Shown here in pieces: positions 25,936 through 34,566 of a stretch of DNA of 64,000 nucleotides. Where the stretch lies: assembly GCF_023544465.1 (NCBI RefSeq), contig NZ_JALPVL010000003.1, positions 558,001-622,000 on the forward strand, given 5' to 3'. A program made the translations under genes and the position numbers. The notes below the pieces were generated by a model. The model worked only from the letters and a program-made list of their open reading frames with translations. It ran no database searches and was not told the DNA's origin. Positions within the stretch are counted from its first letter, which is position 1, and each line of letters opens with the position of its first letter. This DNA is from Paractinoplanes maris. GTDB taxonomy: Bacteria > Actinomycetota > Actinomycetes > Mycobacteriales > Micromonosporaceae.

Positions 25936-27075
25936 GTGGATCTGCTGCAATCCGTGTCATCGGGTCCGCTGGGCCTTTTCGTCGGCGCCATCCTCGGAGT
26001 TCTCGTCTCGGTCATGTTCGAGGACACGCTACTGAACGTCAGGAAATACTTCGGCCGCCGATTCCGCCGCATCAAGGCGAAATTCGTCGTCGCGGTGGGA
26101 CGCGAACAAGAAGAGGCCTCTCCGACTTTCTCCATAGGACACGTCGACACCCCACTCCTCATCGTCGAGGGCGACGGCGAGCAGGTGATAGACGAACAGC
26201 GCGTGAGCGTCCGCATCGAACCCCGCTTCGTCGAGGTCCCTGATGAGGTTGCCGCATGGGCGCACGAGATCGGTAAAGAACAGGACCGGCTCGAGGCCGA
26301 GGGAAGACAGCGATTCTGGAACGGCAAGAATTATGCCGTCAAAGGGCTCACCATCAGCCGCACCATCGACGAAGAGCGCCCAGAGATCTGTCTGCAACTA
26401 CAGGAATCGGACTATTTCACCTTCCTGGCCACCAAGGACCACGAACGCCACCTCTCCGATGGCAGCACCTTACGAGGCAAATACATCGGAGACCGAGATT
26501 ACGAAGACGTTCCGCCCTTCATGTCGTCGAGTTTCGGGACCAATGTGGCCCTGATCTCCGCCGATGATCAGCTGATCGTTGCGCGCCGGAGCAATCATGT
26601 GGGCTCGAGACCGGGAGTGTGGAACTCGTCGGCGAACGAGGCGATGTCCCGCGACCTGGACCCCGACGGCCGGAATCCCCCGGACATCTATCGGGTCATG
26701 CGGCGCGGCATACGGGAGGAGCTCGGTGTCGATGAGCGGGAATATCTGCTGGAGCTCCTGGCCATATCACTGGACACCGACATGCATCAGTGGGGAGCAC
26801 TCTTCGTCGGCACCCTTCGCTCGATGAAGGGCAGTGAGGTCATTGCCAAACGAAGCCGCGGCGTAGCCGACAAGTTCGAGAACACGGAACTCAAGCTCAT
26901 CCCGTTCGATCCGGACTCGGTCTTCCGATTCATCGGCGAGGAGTGGGACCGAAACATGCTGGCTCCCCACACGCCGGCCCTCTGCTATCTCGCCTTGGTC
27001 AACAAATTCGGCCGGCGCCAGGTCGAGAGAAAAGCGGAACGCGCTCTGAGGTCAGGCCGGCCACGACAGGTTTGA
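25936..27075 (+). CDS. Membrane-anchored Nudix-like protein
   Basis: A 379-residue protein, GTG start after GGGGAA. One TM helix (residues 11-28, PLGLFVGAILGVLVSVMF) is followed by a basic stretch (RKYFGRRFRRIKAKF). Residues 60-195 are an unrecognised region with ISRTIDEERPEICLQLQESDYFTFLATKDHERH. Residues 200-350 look like a Nudix fold: FGTNVALISADDQLIVARRS, PGVWNSSANEAM, and a Nudix-box helix YRVMRRGIREELGV (residues 252-265) with the RE..EE.G core, separated from the box Gly by an insertion. Nudix enzymes cleave nucleoside diphosphate-X compounds. The gene is noticeably less GC-rich than its surroundings, consistent with transfer. Confidence 0.7.
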   Translation: MDLLQSVSSGPLGLFVGAILGVLVSVMFEDTLLNVRKYFGRRFRRIKAKFVVAVGREQEEASPTFSIGHVDTPLLIVEGDGEQVIDEQRVSVRIEPRFVEVPDEVAAWAHEIGKEQDRLEAEGRQRFWNGKNYAVKGLTISRTIDEERPEICLQLQESDYFTFLATKDHERHLSDGSTLRGKYIGDRDYEDVPPFMSSSFGTNVALISADDQLIVARRSNHVGSRPGVWNSSANEAMSRDLDPDGRNPPDIYRVMRRGIREELGVDEREYLLELLAISLDTDMHQWGALFVGTLRSMKGSEVIAKRSRGVADKFENTELKLIPFDPDSVFRFIGEEWDRNMLAPHTPALCYLALVNKFGRRQVERKAERALRSGRPRQV

Positions 27076-27393
27076 CCCGTTGCCCGGACATCGGCACGAG
27101 CGGATGCCTGCGCACCAGGCCACGAAGGTCATTCCGGCCGAATGCTGGAATACTGGCGTCGGGCTTCGATCAGGACGGCGGTCAACTCCCGGGCGCGCGG
27201 CCCGTCGGCCTTGAGCGCGGCCTTGACGTGGTCACCGGCGTTGCTGACGGCGAACTGGAGCGCAGGCAACCGTTGTCGTCGCCCGGCACGATTGCCTTTG
27301 GTCTTCGAGCGCGTAGCGGCAAAGCGGATCGCAGCGTTGAGCGGGAAAGGGGCATGTATTCGGTGTGCGGAAGGGTTGGCTGTCGAGGTGGCG
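27076..27393. other. 318-bp intergenic region, no gene seen
   Basis: Open frames here do not show conserved features and the sequence is of mixed composition. It may hold the promoter of the 443-residue protein; an AT-rich bit (27350-27420) precedes that start. Confidence 0.4.
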
Positions 27394-28725
27394 ATGTTGC
27401 GTACGGTCGAATTTTGGCCGCAGACCGGCTTTGTGGACGCGCCGTGGATTGAGGATCCGGACGAGGACGCGTTCGTGCGCAGCGCTCGGGGAATCGGCGA
27501 GTTGTACAGCGAGGGCGTACGCCCGACGCGGGTCCAGGCGCGACACTCCCAGCTGCGGCTGCACTGTTTCGACCACGAACCCGGACGCACCGACGTCGAG
27601 GTGATCGTGTTCACCGAGCCTGCCGAAGGATTCGAGATGGCCGGGGTATACCTGCCCGACGGGGTGGCAGCGCTGCCGGCGCCGGCCCGGGCGGCCCTGG
27701 TGCTGGACGTGATGCACGCCGCTGCGCTGCGAATGGCTCAAGCCCGGGGATGGGACCCCGAAGCGCTCGAGGCCGCCCGCGCCCACGTCGTTGCCCACGA
27801 TCTGCGGTTCCGGTGGGTCGGACCGGCGAAGACGTCACCGGGACGTAAATATCTCGCCCGCCCGGTCTTCACCATCACCGACGACGGTTGGGGTCGAGGC
27901 GTCGTGGAGATCCGGCGGGTCGCGGACGACACGTTGGTCGCCTGCTCGGCCGAGATGGTCACCGCCGGAGCCGCATCCGTCTTCCGCCGGGCCGCTGCCA
28001 CGCTGCGCTGGCACGGCAGCACGACAGTGCAGATCGATCCTGACGAGGGACCGTGTGTCACCGCGGTCGTGCCCCTGCCCGTGGTGAATGTCCGTGGTGA
28101 AGGCGCCAACTCCCCGGAGTCGGTGCCGCGGATCGTCGTGGTGGGCGGGGCGACCGACGACGCCGTGCCCGACGTCTACGACACGGCACTGCATCTTCTC
28201 CTCGATGAGCTGAGCGAGCCGCAGTGGCTCACCTGGTGGTCCGCGGCGTCGGACGATGTCCTTGAGGTCTGGTACGACCTCGTGGTGGAGCATCCGGCAC
28301 GGATCTCGGCCCGGCGCGGCGGCAACAAGCTACGGGTACGGATAGAACGTCCCTGCGCCGACATCCTCGCGGCTCCCGACCACGTCGCTCTGGCCTACAC
28401 CGACGTTCAGGACATGCTCGCCACGATTCGCCGACGCGCGAACCTCGGCACTCATCCCGAGCTGCCCGACCTCGAACAACTGAAGGTGGCGACCGCGGGC
28501 CAGATCGCTCAACGCGCTGCTCTCGTAAGCCGGATGACGAAGCTGGTGGACCGCCTGGCCGACCGGTTGCCGGCCTGGCTCGTCATGTCGTTCCGAGCCG
28601 ACCTCGATGAAGGAAGGCCCGCCGACACGATGTCGGTGCTGCGAGTTCAGCTCTCGCATCTCGACATCGAGCTGACCGACGCGGAACGAGCCGAGTTCGA
28701 AGCCCTGAGCGCGACCCAGCGTTAG
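27394..28725 (+). CDS. Hypothetical protein, 443 residues
   Basis: ATG 27394 (or GTG 27388) begins MLRTVEFWPQTGFVDAPWIEDPDED; the frame is open upstream but without protein-like content. Soluble, no TM or signal. Features seen: EGVRPTRVQARHSQLRLHCFDHEP, a helix RAALVLDVMHAAALRMAQARGWD, a repeated pattern of beta segments (RWVGPAKTSPGRKYLARPVFTI, IEIRRVADDTL-like, IVVVGGATDDAVPDVYDTALHLLLDEL), and a C-terminal helical part (RRANLGTHPELPDLEQL, LVSRMTKLVDRLADRLPAWLVMSFRADLDEG). I do not recognise the family. It follows the TM-Nudix gene on the same strand and may act with it; that is only positional. Confidence 0.65.
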   Translation: MLRTVEFWPQTGFVDAPWIEDPDEDAFVRSARGIGELYSEGVRPTRVQARHSQLRLHCFDHEPGRTDVEVIVFTEPAEGFEMAGVYLPDGVAALPAPARAALVLDVMHAAALRMAQARGWDPEALEAARAHVVAHDLRFRWVGPAKTSPGRKYLARPVFTITDDGWGRGVVEIRRVADDTLVACSAEMVTAGAASVFRRAAATLRWHGSTTVQIDPDEGPCVTAVVPLPVVNVRGEGANSPESVPRIVVVGGATDDAVPDVYDTALHLLLDELSEPQWLTWWSAASDDVLEVWYDLVVEHPARISARRGGNKLRVRIERPCADILAAPDHVALAYTDVQDMLATIRRRANLGTHPELPDLEQLKVATAGQIAQRAALVSRMTKLVDRLADRLPAWLVMSFRADLDEGRPADTMSVLRVQLSHLDIELTDAERAEFEALSATQR

Positions 28726-28805
28726 CCGCGACAGCGCCAGATGCTGACGTTCATGACGGGCCACCTGATGAGGACGTGCGTCACCATGGTGGAACACTGA
28801 TCGTC

Positions 28806-29015
28806 ATGCCGAAGCGCGGACGCCCGCAGCGGACCCTTCTCGACCTCATTGTTGAAGCGCTGCAGCGCCGGCGCAGACGGCGCGACCAGCAGCAGCGTAA
28901 GCAGTACCGGCGACTGCATCCGCACGACCTGCCGGGAAACTCTGGCCGAGCGGGTGACAACCGTCCGGTGTGGGACCGCCCGAACACCCGCCGACTCGGG
29001 GACAGCCCCGAGTAG
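28806..29015 (+). CDS. Possible small basic protein, 69 residues
   Basis: ATG 28806 opens a frame MPKRGRPQRTLLDLIVEALQ, followed by a run of six Arg and a Gln/Arg-rich stretch. It has no good ribosome site and no recognised domain; it could be the start of a truncated protein. The rest of 28726-29078 shows no gene. Confidence 0.3.
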   Translation: MPKRGRPQRTLLDLIVEALQRRRRRRDQQQRKQYRRLHPHDLPGNSGRAGDNRPVWDRPNTRRLGDSPE

Positions 29016-29078
29016 GTCTTCCGCGCTACCCCTCGCCGGATTGATCGACACTGCTGAGGTGACTCGATGGCCGGGTAG

Positions 29079-29714
29079 ATTGACCGGATTCGGTCCTTCG
29101 GGGCGCGTCTCGAGCTGGTGGACGGCGACTTCGAGGTGGCCCGCGAACGGGCGGCGGCCATCGCGCGTCAGCGCGGCGTCCGGTTGGTCGAGGACAGCCT
29201 TGACATCGAGACCTGCGAGGGTGCGGCGACCATCGGCCTGGAGTTGGCCGGCGCTCTGGCCGCCGGCGACGTCGTCCTGATCGCCCTCGGCGGCGGTGCC
29301 CTGGCCACCGGAGTCGGCCATGTCCTGAAAGCCCTGGCACCCGGGGTCGAGGTGGTCTGCGTGCAACCGCTCGGCGCACCGGCCTTGACGCTGTCCTGGC
29401 GCGCGCGCAGGGTCGTCACCACCGACTCGGTGGACACCATCGCCGACGGCGTGGCCGGCCGGTATCCCATCCCCGCGGTGCTGGACGACCTTCTCCAGGT
29501 GGCCGACGACGCGGTCCTCGTGCGTGAGGCATCGATCGTCACGGGGATGCGGCTGCTGCTGGAGTATGCCGGTCTGGTCGTCGAACCGTCGGCCGCTCTC
29601 GGCATCGCCGCCGTCCTCGAAGACCCGGACCGCTTCGCCGGCCGCCACGTGGTCACGATCATCTGTGGAGGCAACGTCGACCTGGACGTCTACCACCGTT
29701 GGGTCACCCCCTGA
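29079..29714 (+). pseudogene. C-terminal remnant of a threonine/serine dehydratase-like PLP enzyme
   Basis: Directly after an in-frame TAG (29076-29078) the frame reads IDRIRSFGARLELVDGDFEVARERAA and continues through the tetraglycine-like PLP loop ALGGGALATGVGHVLKAL, VVCVQPLGAPALTLSW, a substrate region LLLEYAGLVVEPSAALGIAAV and VTIICGGNVDLDVY to 29714. This is the last two-thirds of a fold-type II dehydratase. The N-terminal segment with the PLP-binding Lys (S-x-K-x-R-G) is missing, so it cannot be an active dehydratase. GTG 29118 could start a 198-residue peptide, but nothing supports function. Confidence 0.7.
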
Positions 29715-29886
29715 CAGACCCCGGCTCAATCCATCCGGCACGGGGCTGCTTCACACCGAGTGACGTCCCAGCCCCCGGCGTCATGAGCGGGCAGCGAGCC
29801 GAAGGCTGAGGGCGCGTCGCGCTGAGTGAGATGCGCGAACAGTTCCCGGCGATCGAAGGGGTGGCTCGCGGAAATGGTGATGCCCG

Positions 29887-31020
29887 TCAAGCGTGGCGCA
29901 GCGGGCGGAAGAAGGCCCGCAAGTCGTCCACCAGCAGGTCGGGCACCTCGAGGGCCGGGAAATGCCCACCCCGGTCGTGTTCGGCCCAGTAACGGATGTC
30001 GGGGTAGCGGCGCTCGGCCCACCGGCGGGACGGGTGGGGGACCTCGGCCGGGAAGAGGGACGCGCCGACCGGGACCCGCACCGGGTCGGCGGTGGCTCCG
30101 GTGATCCAGCCCGACACCGTCGAGATGCTTTCGGCGTAGAGCCGGGCCGACGACGCCGCGGTGCCGGTCAGCCAATAGAGCGTGACCTGGTCGAGGATCT
30201 GGTCGTGGGTCAGCGGAGTATCGGCCCAGGCCAGCAGCTTCTCCCCCAGCCACGCGCACAGCCCGGCCGGCGAGTCCAGCAACGCGTACCCGATGGTCTG
30301 CGGCGCCGTGCGGTGCACCTCCGAGTAGGCCGACGACGTTCGCCCGCGTTCGCGCATCCGGGCCAGGGCCTCGCCTTCGGCGGCGGTGAGTTCGGCGTCC
30401 GGGTCCGGTCCGGCCAGCGGCGGTACGAGGTGCAGGCCCGCCACATGCGAGGCGTCGAGCACACCGAGCATGCTGGAGACGCTGGTCCCCCAGTCGCTGC
30501 CGGCCGCGCCGTACCGCTGGTAGCCCAGGCCGGCCATCAGCTGCGCCCAGGCGGCGGCGATGCGCTCGACTCCCCAGCCCGGCTCGGTGGGCCGGCCGCT
30601 GAACCCGTACCCGGGAAGGGACGGGATCACCACGTCGAACGCGTCCTCGGCGGAGCCACCGTGGCCGACCGGGTCGGTCAGCGGGCCGGCCAGCCCGACC
30701 AGCTCGAGCACCGAGCCGGGCCATCCGTGGGTCAGGATCAGCGGCAGGGCGCCCGGTTCGCGCGAGCGGGCGTGCAGCACATGGACTTTCACCCCGTCCA
30801 GCTCGACGAGGTACTGCGGGTAGGCGTTCAACCGGTCCTCGGCCGCCCGCCAGCGGTAGTCCGTCGCCCAGTGGCGGCACAGCTCGGCCACCACCTCGAG
30901 CGGGATGCCCTGGGTCGCCGGGGCCGGTTCGGGCCAGCGGGTGCGGGCGAGCCGGGCGCGCAGGTCGGCCAGGTCAGCTTCCCCCACGTACGCCTGGAAG
31001 GGTTCGAACCGCAGCGACAT
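29887..31020 (-). CDS. Epoxide hydrolase family protein (EHN domain)
   Basis: A 377-residue hydrolase. Residues 1-110 are the epoxide-hydrolase N-terminal domain (DLRARLARTRWPEPAP, WRAAEDRLNAYPQYLVELDGVKVHVLH). The catalytic domain has LTHGWPGSVLELVGL (oxyanion), PSLPGYGFSGRP, nucleophile Asp in GAAGSDWGTSVSS, and a final EHDRGGHFPALEVPDLL with the charge-relay His. Full-length and intact. It converts epoxides to diols or acts on related substrates. It is divergent from the deaminase gene (starts 78 bp apart). Confidence 0.9.
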   Translation of the reverse strand: MSLRFEPFQAYVGEADLADLRARLARTRWPEPAPATQGIPLEVVAELCRHWATDYRWRAAEDRLNAYPQYLVELDGVKVHVLHARSREPGALPLILTHGWPGSVLELVGLAGPLTDPVGHGGSAEDAFDVVIPSLPGYGFSGRPTEPGWGVERIAAAWAQLMAGLGYQRYGAAGSDWGTSVSSMLGVLDASHVAGLHLVPPLAGPDPDAELTAAEGEALARMRERGRTSSAYSEVHRTAPQTIGYALLDSPAGLCAWLGEKLLAWADTPLTHDQILDQVTLYWLTGTAASSARLYAESISTVSGWITGATADPVRVPVGASLFPAEVPHPSRRWAERRYPDIRYWAEHDRGGHFPALEVPDLLVDDLRAFFRPLRHA

Positions 31021-31097
31021 GCGCGCAGGCTACCGGGTACGGAAAGGGTGGGGGTTTATCGTGTGGCCTGTCCGCAATGAGGGGTGACGGGAGCGGA

Positions 31098-31529
31098 ATG
31101 GATGACGAGCGGTGGATGAGCCGTGCGGTGGAGCTGGCTCATCGGTCGCCGCGTTCGTCGACGGCGTTCGCGGTGGGGGCCGTGATCGTGGACGGGCACG
31201 GCACCGAGCTCGCCCGCGGCTGGTCGCGTGATGTCGACCCGCTGGTCCACGCCGAGGAGTCGGCGCTGCTCCGGGCGGGTGACGACCTCGGCGGCACGAC
31301 TCTCTACAGCAGCCTCGAACCGTGCTCGAAACGCTCCAGCCGGCCCGCCGCCACCTGCACCAACCTGATCATCGCGGCCGGCATCCCGCGCGTGGTGATC
31401 GCCTGGCGCGAGCCCGATCTGTTCGTGACGTGCGAGGGCGTGGCCCTGCTGACCGCCGCCGGCGTCCAGGTGGTCGAGTTGCCCGCCTTCGCGGAACGGG
31501 CCCGGGCCGCGAACACCCACCTGCTCTGA
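31098..31529 (+). CDS. CMP/dCMP-type deaminase
   Basis: A 143-residue zinc deaminase: VGAVIVDGHGTELARGWSRD, VHAEESALL (His and catalytic Glu) and SLEPCSKRSSRPAATC (two Cys ligands). It resembles the deaminase half of RibD and cytosine/dCMP deaminases. ATG 31098 is chosen for a GGGAGCGGA before it; an upstream in-frame ATG at 31077 is the alternative. Stand-alone RibD-like deaminases in actinomycetes are often tied to nucleoside or secondary metabolism. No partner is nearby. Confidence 0.85.
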   Translation: MDDERWMSRAVELAHRSPRSSTAFAVGAVIVDGHGTELARGWSRDVDPLVHAEESALLRAGDDLGGTTLYSSLEPCSKRSSRPAATCTNLIIAAGIPRVVIAWREPDLFVTCEGVALLTAAGVQVVELPAFAERARAANTHLL

Positions 31530-31532
31530 CCC

Positions 31533-31943
31533 TCAGTCCGGTCGCCGCAGGGCCTGGAACCGCCGGTCCGTCACTATCCACCGGGACTCGCGGCCGTCGA
31601 GCGCCCGCCTGACCAGGCCGGCGTCCTCGAACCAGGCCGGCCTGGTGAACCACAGGGCACCGTCGCCGGTCCTGGGCCAGAGACCGAGGCGCCTCAGCAT
31701 CCGATCGGCGGCGTCGAAAGTGTCCTCGGTCGGCACCACATAGGCCTCGCCACCGGAGTCCTCGCAGCAGCTCCGGGTGTCGCAGACCGCCCACAGCACG
31801 GCGAACAGCCCGGCCAGTCCCCGATCGACGCAGGCCCCTTTCCCGTACGCCCGGACGTGCACCTGCCGATGGCCGACCGCCAGGAGCCCGCCGTTGACCC
31901 GGCGGCACTCGGCACACAGCGGATGGGGACCGAGGAAGTTCAT
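31533..31943 (-). CDS. Hypothetical cysteine-containing protein, 136 residues
   Basis: The protein starts MNFLGPHPLCAECRRVNGG, a Cys-x-x-Cys pair, and has further Cys at KGACVDRG and DTRSCCED, enough for one zinc or several disulfides. The C-terminal half is YVVPTEDTFDAADRMLRRLGLWPRTGDGALWFTRPAWFED and RWIVTDRRFQALRR, giving the look of a small intracellular mixed domain. The family is not recognised. It is convergent with the deaminase (3 bp gap). Confidence 0.6.
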   Translation of the reverse strand: MNFLGPHPLCAECRRVNGGLLAVGHRQVHVRAYGKGACVDRGLAGLFAVLWAVCDTRSCCEDSGGEAYVVPTEDTFDAADRMLRRLGLWPRTGDGALWFTRPAWFEDAGLVRRALDGRESRWIVTDRRFQALRRPD

Positions 31944-32016
31944 GGATCAACCGTGACATCGATCCGCAACGCTGCCCGGGTCGCCGTGGCGGACCCGGGC
32001 AGCGGGGTGACGCGGA

Positions 32017-32115
32017 CTACTGGAAGAGCTTGGCCGCGGTGATCGCGGTCTGGATGATGCCGTAGCCCAGCAGGACGGCCACCAGCAGCCAGGACAGGAC
32101 GAGACGGGCGCTCAT
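32017..32115 (-). CDS. MFS transporter small subunit (32 residues)
   Basis: A tiny ORF missed by length filters: MSARLVLSWLLVAVLLGYG and a short tail ending AAKLFQ. It is a single TM helix. Its ATG overlaps the TGA of the OFA transporter by 4 bases (ATGA), so the two are coupled. This matches the small subunit that accompanies actinobacterial oxalate/formate-type MFS proteins. Presumed to bind or stabilise the transporter; mechanism unknown. Confidence 0.75.
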   Translation of the reverse strand: MSARLVLSWLLVAVLLGYGIIQTAITAAKLFQ

Positions 32116-33503
32116 GCCGCGACCTCCTTCGCACGCGTGGCCGGCTCGTGGTAACGCTCCGGGACCGGCCGGATCAACAGGTTGGCCACGAAGCCGATGA
32201 CCAGGATGCCGACCATGGTGAACAGGGCCGGCTGGTAGGCCGAGCTGGTCAGCGTGCCCGGCTTGCCCTGGGCGTCCAGGAAGCCGTTGATGATCAGCGG
32301 CCCGGCCACTCCGGCGGCCGACCAGGCGGTCAGCAGACGGCCGTGGATGGCGCCCACCTGGAACGTTCCGAAAAGATCGCGCAGGTAGGCCGGGACGGTC
32401 GCGAAACCACCGCCGTAGAACGACAGGATGACCCCGGCCAGCAGGACGAACAGCGCCGTGGCGGCGTCGCCGACCGTGGCCAGCAACAGGTAGAGGATGA
32501 CGCCGCCGCCCAGGTAGACCATGTAGATGGGCTTGCGGCCGATCAGGTCGGAGGTGGTCGACCAGGCGAACCGGCCGGCCATGTTGAACAGCGACAGCAC
32601 GCCGACGAAACCACCGGCCGCCGCGACGCTGACGCTGGAGATCCCCTCCGTACGGAAGAAGTCCTGGATCATCGGGCTGGCCTGCTCGAGGATGCCGATG
32701 CCGGCGGTCACGTTGCAGAACAGCACGATCCAGAGCAGCCAGAAGGCGCGGGTGCGGATGGCGTTGGCGGCCGAGACACTGGCCGTGGTGACCAGCGGCT
32801 TCGCCTTGACCGAGGCCGGGTCCCAGCCGTCGGGCTTCCAGTCGTCGGCCGGCACCCGCATGTTGGCCACGCCGAACATCATGATCAAGAAGTAGGCGAT
32901 GCCGAGCGTCAGGAACAGCGCGACCAGCGAGCTGCCCGAGGCGACCGAGGTGGCCACGTTGGGGTCGTAGCTGTCGTCGTAGAACGAGAGCAGTTGCCGC
33001 GAGGCCGGGCTGGCGATCAGCGCGCCGCCGCCGAAGCCCATGATGGCCAGACCGGTGGCCAGGCCGGGCCGGTCGGGGAACCACTTGATCAGCGTCGACA
33101 CCGGCGAGATGTAGCCGATGCCGAGACCGATGCCGCCGACCACGCCGTAGCCGAGGTAGACCAGCCACAGCTGCTTGGTGCTGATGCCGAGCGCGCTGAT
33201 CAGGAAGCCGGCCGCCCAGAAGCAGGCCGACACGAACATCGCCTTGCGCGGGCCGTTGCGCTCGACCCAGGTGCCGCCGACCGCCGCCGACAGACCCAGC
33301 ATCACGATCGCGATGCTGAAGATGATGCCGATGGAGGTTTGGCTGGCGTCGAAGTGTGAGACGAAGGAGTTCTTGTAGACGCTCGTCGCGTAGACCTGGC
33401 CGATGCAGAGGTGCACCGACAGGGCCGCGGGCGGGATCAGCCAGCGGCTGAAGCCGGGCGGCGCCACGGAATGTGCGCGGTCGAGCCTGGTGAGCAGGGA
33501 CAA
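32112..33503 (-). CDS. OFA family MFS transporter (oxalate/formate antiporter-like)
   Basis: A 463-residue 12-TM permease: LSVHLCIGQVYATSVYKNSF in TM1, GYGVVGGIGLGIGYISPVSTLIKWFPDRPGLATGL (OFA signature), FVGVLSLFNMAGRFAWSTTSDLIGRKPIYMVYLGGG (loop 8-9 MFS motif) and AHIHGRLLTAWS-like helix 10. The family exchanges dicarboxylates such as oxalate for formate or takes up related monocarboxylates. TTG at 33503 is the best start: it has GGGAGG 7 bases upstream, whereas the upstream TTG at 33518 has none. The small subunit follows directly. Confidence 0.88.
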   Translation of the reverse strand: MSLLTRLDRAHSVAPPGFSRWLIPPAALSVHLCIGQVYATSVYKNSFVSHFDASQTSIGIIFSIAIVMLGLSAAVGGTWVERNGPRKAMFVSACFWAAGFLISALGISTKQLWLVYLGYGVVGGIGLGIGYISPVSTLIKWFPDRPGLATGLAIMGFGGGALIASPASRQLLSFYDDSYDPNVATSVASGSSLVALFLTLGIAYFLIMMFGVANMRVPADDWKPDGWDPASVKAKPLVTTASVSAANAIRTRAFWLLWIVLFCNVTAGIGILEQASPMIQDFFRTEGISSVSVAAAGGFVGVLSLFNMAGRFAWSTTSDLIGRKPIYMVYLGGGVILYLLLATVGDAATALFVLLAGVILSFYGGGFATVPAYLRDLFGTFQVGAIHGRLLTAWSAAGVAGPLIINGFLDAQGKPGTLTSSAYQPALFTMVGILVIGFVANLLIRPVPERYHEPATRAKEVAA

Positions 33504-33518
33504 GGTGGCGCCTCCCAA

Positions 33519-33565
33519 CCCCGGTGGAGGGTATCGATCTTCATGATCGACCCTCCGGCCCGGGG
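33519..33565 (-). terminator. Stem-loop between hydrolase and OFA transporter
   Basis: Paired arms CCCGG 33520-33524 / CCGGG 33560-33564, GGAGGGT 33526-33532 / ACCCTCC 33550-33556 and CGAT 33535-33538 / ATCG 33546-33549, around a 7-nt loop. The lower arms overlap the GGGAGG upstream region only at its edge. There is no U tract. It probably ends transcription of the hydrolase gene or structures the transporter leader. Confidence 0.6.
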
Positions 33566-33579
33566 CGGCAACCGGAGAC

Positions 33580-34446
33580 TCAGCGCCGGGTGTTGGCGAC
33601 GATCGCGTCGATGATCGTGGGCCAGAGCGGCTGCGGCAGATCGTGCCCCATCCCGGGGATGACCAGCAGCTCGGCGCCGGGGACGGCGGCCGCCGTGGCC
33701 CGTCCGCCGCTCACGTTGATCAGCGGGTCGTCCTCGCCGTGGATGACCAGCGTGGGCACGGTGACCGAGGCCAGCGCGGCTGTCCGGTCGGGCGAGGCGA
33801 CGATCGCCGCGTACTGCCGGCGGACGCCGGCCGGGCCGTAGCTGCGCTCGAATTTCGCGGTGGCCCGCCGCTGCACCTCGGCCTCGGCCGTGGGATAGCC
33901 GGGCGAGCCGATGACCCGGGATGTGGCGATCGACCCGGCGATGATCTCCTCGCGGGTCGTGGCGGGCGGCCGCATCAGGGCGGCCGCGGCCTCCGGCGTC
34001 GCCTGGCCGACCGCCCGGTCGCCGGTCATCGACATGATCGAGCAGAGGCTGGCCACCAGGTCGGGGTGGTCGATCGTCAACTGCTGGGCGACCATGCCGC
34101 CCATCGAGACACCGACCACGTGCACCGGCTCGAGAGCGAGCTCCTTGATCAAGGCCGCGGTGTCGGCGGCCAGATCGCTGAGCAGGTAGGGCGCCGTGGC
34201 CAGGTCACCGCCGAAGATCGCGGCCAGGTCGGGCGGGGGCAGGTCGTCGAACGCCGTGGACAGTCCCGCGTCGCGGTTGTCGAAGCGCACGACGTGGAAG
34301 CCGTGCCCGGCCAGCTCGTCGACGAAGCCCGCCGGCCAGTCGATGAGCTGTGCACCCAGACCCATGATGAGCAGCAGGTCCGGGTCGTCCGGGCTCCCCG
34401 CCGTCTCATACCGCAGATCGATCCCGTTGGCCCGCACGTCCGGCAC
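33580..34446 (-). CDS. Alpha/beta fold hydrolase (esterase/RdmC-like)
   Basis: A 288-residue hydrolase: LLIMGLGAQLIDWPAGFVDELA, RFDNRDAGLSTAFD, nucleophile elbow HVVGVSMGGMVAQQL (Ser), HGEDDPLINVSGG with acid Asp, and GMGHDLPQPLWPTII with His. The FDNRDxGLS motif is typical of the aclacinomycin methylesterase-like group. GTG 34446 is chosen for GGGGAAGGGGAA upstream. It is divergent from an ArsR regulator gene (120 bp between starts). Confidence 0.87.
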   Translation of the reverse strand: MPDVRANGIDLRYETAGSPDDPDLLLIMGLGAQLIDWPAGFVDELAGHGFHVVRFDNRDAGLSTAFDDLPPPDLAAIFGGDLATAPYLLSDLAADTAALIKELALEPVHVVGVSMGGMVAQQLTIDHPDLVASLCSIMSMTGDRAVGQATPEAAAALMRPPATTREEIIAGSIATSRVIGSPGYPTAEAEVQRRATAKFERSYGPAGVRRQYAAIVASPDRTAALASVTVPTLVIHGEDDPLINVSGGRATAAAVPGAELLVIPGMGHDLPQPLWPTIIDAIVANTRR

Positions 34447-34533
34447 GTGATTCCCCTTCCCCAGCGCGTTCTCGATCAGCATGCCGCATCGCCCCGGAAC
34501 GGCCATCGGCGGAACCACCAGTTTCAGCGCTCG

Positions 34534-34543
34534 CTTATATAAG
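34534..34543. promoter_or_regulatory. Perfect 10-bp palindrome, candidate ArsR operator
   Basis: CTTATATAAG is a perfect palindrome lying 24 bp before the ArsR GTG in the divergent promoter region. AT-only cores are rare in this DNA. It may be the ArsR-family operator and would overlap the -10 of either promoter. Confidence 0.45.
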
Positions 34544-34566
34544 GGTCAGCTGATACCGTACGTCTC

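Noticed and set aside
29726..29886. Minus-strand frame after the epoxide hydrolase stop
   Set aside because: Some protein-like stretches, but no start, no family and it overlaps the hydrolase in another frame.
30990..31002. GGTTCGAACC, resembling a tRNA T-arm
   Set aside because: It lies inside the epoxide hydrolase coding sequence and no cloverleaf can be built around it.
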